64,000 bases of DNA from NCBI RefSeq assembly GCF_001953985.1, contig NZ_MBEI01000046.1, positions 1 to 64,000 of the forward strand, in the 5' to 3' direction. Both the position numbers and the translations under genes were made by a program. The stretch's first letter is position 1. Each line of letters begins with the position of its first letter. The notes under the pieces were generated by a model that saw only the letters and a program-made list of their open reading frames with translations, was not told the DNA's origin and searched no databases. The DNA comes from Mycobacterium colombiense (GTDB lineage: Bacteria > Actinomycetota > Actinomycetes > Mycobacteriales > Mycobacteriaceae). Below, piece after piece: positions 61,262 to 64,000 of the stretch.

Positions 61262-62590
61262 GTGCTTCCCGTAATTCCTGCCACCAGTCCTGCCGCTGCG
61301 GCGCCGGTCGCCGGCACCCAGTCCAACCTGCGAACCGTGGCCCTGGGCAGCATGATCGGCACCACCATCGAGTGGTATGACTTCTACCTGTACGCGACCG
61401 CGTCGGCGCTGGTCTTCAAACCGCTTTTCTTCCCGAACATCTCACCGACCGCGGGGACATTGGCCTCGTTCGCCACCTATGCCGCCGGATTCGGCGCCCG
61501 GCCCCTGGGCGCGGTGCTGTCGGGGCACTTCGGCGATCGGTTGGGGCGTAAAGCGGTTCTGGTGGGCGCGTTGGTGGTGATGGGGTTGGTCACCACCGCG
61601 ATCGGAGTGCTGCCGACCTATGCCGGGGCAGGGCTGCTGGCGCCGGCCCTGCTGGCGTCGCTGCGTGTGCTGCAGGGGCTCGCCGTGGGCGCCGAATGGG
61701 GTGGCGCCGCGGTGCTCTCGGTGGAGCATGCACCGCCCGATCGTCGCGGATTGTTCGGCAGCTTCACGCAGCTGGGCTCGCCGGCCGGCATGCTGCTGGC
61801 GACCTCGGTGTTCTTTCTCGTCCGCAAGGCCACCGGGCCCGCCGCATTCCTGGCATACGGATGGCGAATCCCGTTCCTGCTCAGCATCTTTCTGGTCGGC
61901 ATCGGCCTGTTCGTCCGGCTGCGGCTGACCGACGCCGAAATCTTCGACCGGATCAAGGCGCGTGACGAGCTGGCCCGGCTGCCGATAGTCGAAGTGCTGC
62001 GCACCGATTCGCGCAACGTTGCCCTCACCACCGGGTTGCGACTGTCGCAGATCGGGCTTTTCGTGTTGCTGACGACGTATTCGCTTACCTATCTGCAGGA
62101 TTCGTTTGGCAAGGGCAGCTCAGTGGGCCTCATCGCGGTGCTGGTCTCGTCGGCCCTGGGGTTCCTGAGCACGCCGGGCTGGGCGTTGCTGTCGGACCGG
62201 GTGGGACGACGGCCACCGTATCTGTTCGGTGCGGTGGCCGGAGTCGTTGCCCTGGTGTTGTTTTTCGTCGCCGCCGGCAGCGGGTCGGCGCTGTGGGTGG
62301 TGCTGTCAATCGTGTTCGGCATCAACGTCGTTCACGACGCCATGTACGGGCCCCAGGCGGCCTGGTTCGCCGAACTCTTCGACACCCGGGTACGTTACAG
62401 CGGTGCCTCGTTGGGTTATCAGATCGGTGCGGTGCTCTCGGGCGGGTTCGCGCCGTTGATCGCCGCGTCGTTATTGGTGGTCGGCGGCGGCCGGCCGTGG
62501 CTGATCGTGGGCTACTTCGCGCTGCTGGCGGCGATCACGGGCGCCGCCGCGTACGCGGCGGGCGAGACGCGTGAGGATCAGCTCGGATGA
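61262..62590 (+). CDS. MFS transporter, metabolite:H+ symporter (MHS/ShiA-like) family
   Basis: 442 residues, 12 TM segments. GTTIEWYDFYLYATASAL marks the MHS start, GDRLGRKAVLVGALVVMG is the loop-2 MFS signature, and LQGLAVGAEWGGAAVL follows. It resembles Rv1200 of M. tuberculosis. It is probably an organic acid:proton symporter; the substrate is unknown. GTG 61262. The flavin monooxygenase starts in the last codon (ATGA overlap), so the pair is an operon. Confidence 0.88.
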   Translation: MLPVIPATSPAAAAPVAGTQSNLRTVALGSMIGTTIEWYDFYLYATASALVFKPLFFPNISPTAGTLASFATYAAGFGARPLGAVLSGHFGDRLGRKAVLVGALVVMGLVTTAIGVLPTYAGAGLLAPALLASLRVLQGLAVGAEWGGAAVLSVEHAPPDRRGLFGSFTQLGSPAGMLLATSVFFLVRKATGPAAFLAYGWRIPFLLSIFLVGIGLFVRLRLTDAEIFDRIKARDELARLPIVEVLRTDSRNVALTTGLRLSQIGLFVLLTTYSLTYLQDSFGKGSSVGLIAVLVSSALGFLSTPGWALLSDRVGRRPPYLFGAVAGVVALVLFFVAAGSGSALWVVLSIVFGINVVHDAMYGPQAAWFAELFDTRVRYSGASLGYQIGAVLSGGFAPLIAASLLVVGGGRPWLIVGYFALLAAITGAAAYAAGETREDQLG

Positions 62591-63954
62591 GTGAACAACG
62601 CAGGATCTTTCTCAACGCCTTCGACATGGCCTGCGTCGGGCATCAGTCCGCGGGGCTGTGGCGCCACCCCGACGACCAGGGCTATCGCTACCGGGAACTG
62701 GGCTACTGGACCGAGTTGGCCCGCATCCTGGAGGCCGGCGGCTTCGACGCGCTGTTCCTCGCCGACGTGCTCGGGGTCTACGACGTATATGGGGCGTCGC
62801 GCGACGCGGCGGTCGTCGACGCCGCCCAGTTCCCGGTCAACGACCCGACAGCCGCGGTCTCGGCGATGGCGGCCGTGACCGAGGGCCTCGGCTTCGGAAT
62901 CACCTTGTCGCTGACCTACGAGCAGCCGTACGCGCTGGCGCGCAGGCTCTCAACGCTGGACCACCTCACCGGCGGCCGAGTGGCGTGGAACATCGTCACA
63001 TCCTATTTGGACAGTGCCGCAAGGAATTTGGGGCGGGACGCCCAGATCCCGCACGATCGGCGTTACGAGATCGCCGACGAGTACCTCGAGGTCTGCTACA
63101 AGCTGTGGGAAGGCTCGTGGGAGGCCGACGCCGTGGTGCGCGACGCCGAGCGGGGCGTGTTCACCGACCCGGCCAAGGTGCACGACATCGAGCACAAGGG
63201 CCGCTACTTCACGGTGCCCGGCCCCTTCCTGTGCGAGCCGTCGCCGCAACGAACTCCGGTGCTGTTCCAAGCCGGCGCCTCACCGCGGGGAGTCCGGTTC
63301 GCGGCTGCGCACGCCGAGGCGGTCTTCGTCTCGGGGCCGACACCGCAGATCGTGTCCGGTCCGGTGCGGGCGCTGCGCGCGGCCGCGGCCGACCTGGGCC
63401 GGGACCCACGGTCCATCAAGGTGTTCACCATGGTGACCCCGGTGGTCGGCGAGACGCACGCCGAGGCCGTCGCCAAGTTGCGGGACTACCGGCGGTTCGT
63501 CAGTCCCGCCGGGGCGCTCGCCCTGTTTGGCGGCTGGACCGGGGTCGACCTGGCCAAGCTCGACCCCGACCAACCGCTGACCTACGTCGAGACCGACGCC
63601 AACCGCTCGGCGCTGGCGTCGTTCACCACCGCCGCGCCAGAGCGAGCCTGGACCGTGCGGGAGCTGGCCGACGAGATCGGCATCGGCGGCCGCGGCCCGG
63701 TGCTGGTGGGTTCACCGACCGAGGTGGCCGACGAACTCGAGCGGTGGGTCGACGAGGCGGACGTCGACGGGTTCAATTTGGCCTACGTGACGACCCCGGG
63801 CACCTTCGCCGATTTCGCGAAATTCGTTGTCCCCGAGCTGCGTCGGCGGGGACGGGTGCCCGCGGAGTTGCCGCGCTCCAGCCTGCGCGAACGGCTGGGC
63901 GCCGCCGGACCGCTGTTGCCGCCCGACCACCCCGGCGCGAAGTACCGCCGCTGA
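62587..63954 (+). CDS. NtaA/SnaA/DszA-type FMN-dependent monooxygenase (LLM class)
   Basis: 455 residues. NAFDMACVGHQSAGLWRHP is the family start, LFLADVLGVYDVYG and YLDSAARNLG follow, and LFQAGASPRG is the flavin-site segment. It belongs to the two-component FMNH2-dependent monooxygenases that act on nitrilotriacetate, pristinamycin precursors, sulfur heterocycles or methylene compounds. A flavin reductase partner is needed and is not adjacent. It is coupled to an MFS symporter, suggesting that it degrades or modifies an imported compound (inference). Confidence 0.88.
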   Translation: MSEQRRIFLNAFDMACVGHQSAGLWRHPDDQGYRYRELGYWTELARILEAGGFDALFLADVLGVYDVYGASRDAAVVDAAQFPVNDPTAAVSAMAAVTEGLGFGITLSLTYEQPYALARRLSTLDHLTGGRVAWNIVTSYLDSAARNLGRDAQIPHDRRYEIADEYLEVCYKLWEGSWEADAVVRDAERGVFTDPAKVHDIEHKGRYFTVPGPFLCEPSPQRTPVLFQAGASPRGVRFAAAHAEAVFVSGPTPQIVSGPVRALRAAAADLGRDPRSIKVFTMVTPVVGETHAEAVAKLRDYRRFVSPAGALALFGGWTGVDLAKLDPDQPLTYVETDANRSALASFTTAAPERAWTVRELADEIGIGGRGPVLVGSPTEVADELERWVDEADVDGFNLAYVTTPGTFADFAKFVVPELRRRGRVPAELPRSSLRERLGAAGPLLPPDHPGAKYRR

Positions 63955-63955
63955 A

Positions 63956-64000
63956 CTACGGCGCGACCGTCAGCCAGTCCTTGAACCCGGACGGGTCGTG
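63956..64000 (-). CDS. 3' end of a gene continuing beyond the window
   Basis: On the minus strand the frame reads HDPSGFKDWLTVAP then TAG at 63956-63958, one base after the monooxygenase stop. Fourteen residues are too few to identify the family. Confidence 0.5.
   Translation of the reverse strand, partial: HDPSGFKDWLTVAP

Overview
The window is GC-rich, with high-GC codon use, many GTG starts and long antisense reading frames. It carries families typical of mycobacteria: an MCE protein, the DevR/DevS dormancy two-component system, an 18-kDa heat-shock antigen of the kind known from M. leprae and the M. avium complex, UdgX, and DUF3349 and PknH-sensor proteins. It reads as chromosomal DNA of a slow-growing non-tuberculous Mycobacterium, most likely close to the M. 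avium complex. No tRNA, rRNA, CRISPR array, insertion sequence or phage gene was recognised.

Layout. (1) 1-3921: the end of an MCE gene, a DMT transporter, an SDR and a lipid-kinase-like gene. (2) 3922-10558: an AT-rich intergenic stretch followed by a four-gene lipid operon (FAAL-ACP-thioester reductase, ferritin-like diiron protein, epoxide-hydrolase-like enzyme, ferredoxin-type reductase). (3) 10591-20685: an antiporter, then a dormancy and stress block (Acg-like nitroreductase, PNPOx-like protein, devR-devS, two ANTAR proteins, hsp18 with a divergent MerR/HspR-like gene, DUF1360, an NDH-2-like flavoprotein). (4) 20718-32906: a flavoprotein and ADH transcribed divergently, glgX, a diguanylate cyclase, SDR and AKR with a perfect 56-bp tandem repeat, a PknH-sensor protein, a lipoprotein, a hemerythrin and udgX. 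(5) 32923-36561: a ThDP enzyme, topoisomerase IB and a hemophore-like exported protein. (6) 36957-41397: a seven-gene Mrp/Mbh-like cation antiporter operon. (7) 41409-47960: an NmrA-like gene, small stress proteins, an EEP hydrolase, a tightly coupled GT2-ACAD-PIG-L-methyltransferase operon, and a nucleotidyltransferase. (8) 48034-54812: katE and a chemosensory-like CheB / STAS-HATPase / CheR-PAS / CheB module. (9) 55007-64000: a GT4, an AraC regulator, two amine oxidases around an alpha/beta hydrolase, an MFS transporter, an NtaA-type flavin monooxygenase and the tail of one more gene.

Together the central 45 kb looks like a general-stress and dormancy neighbourhood. Many genes have upstream matches to the SigF-type promoter (GTTT, 15-16 nt, GGGTAT), among them glgX, ADH, hemerythrin, katE and GT4. 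Their products cover redox defence, carbon reserve turnover, ion homeostasis and signalling. The lipid operon (2), the GT2/PIG-L operon (7) and the Che-like module (8) are the best candidates for undescribed systems.
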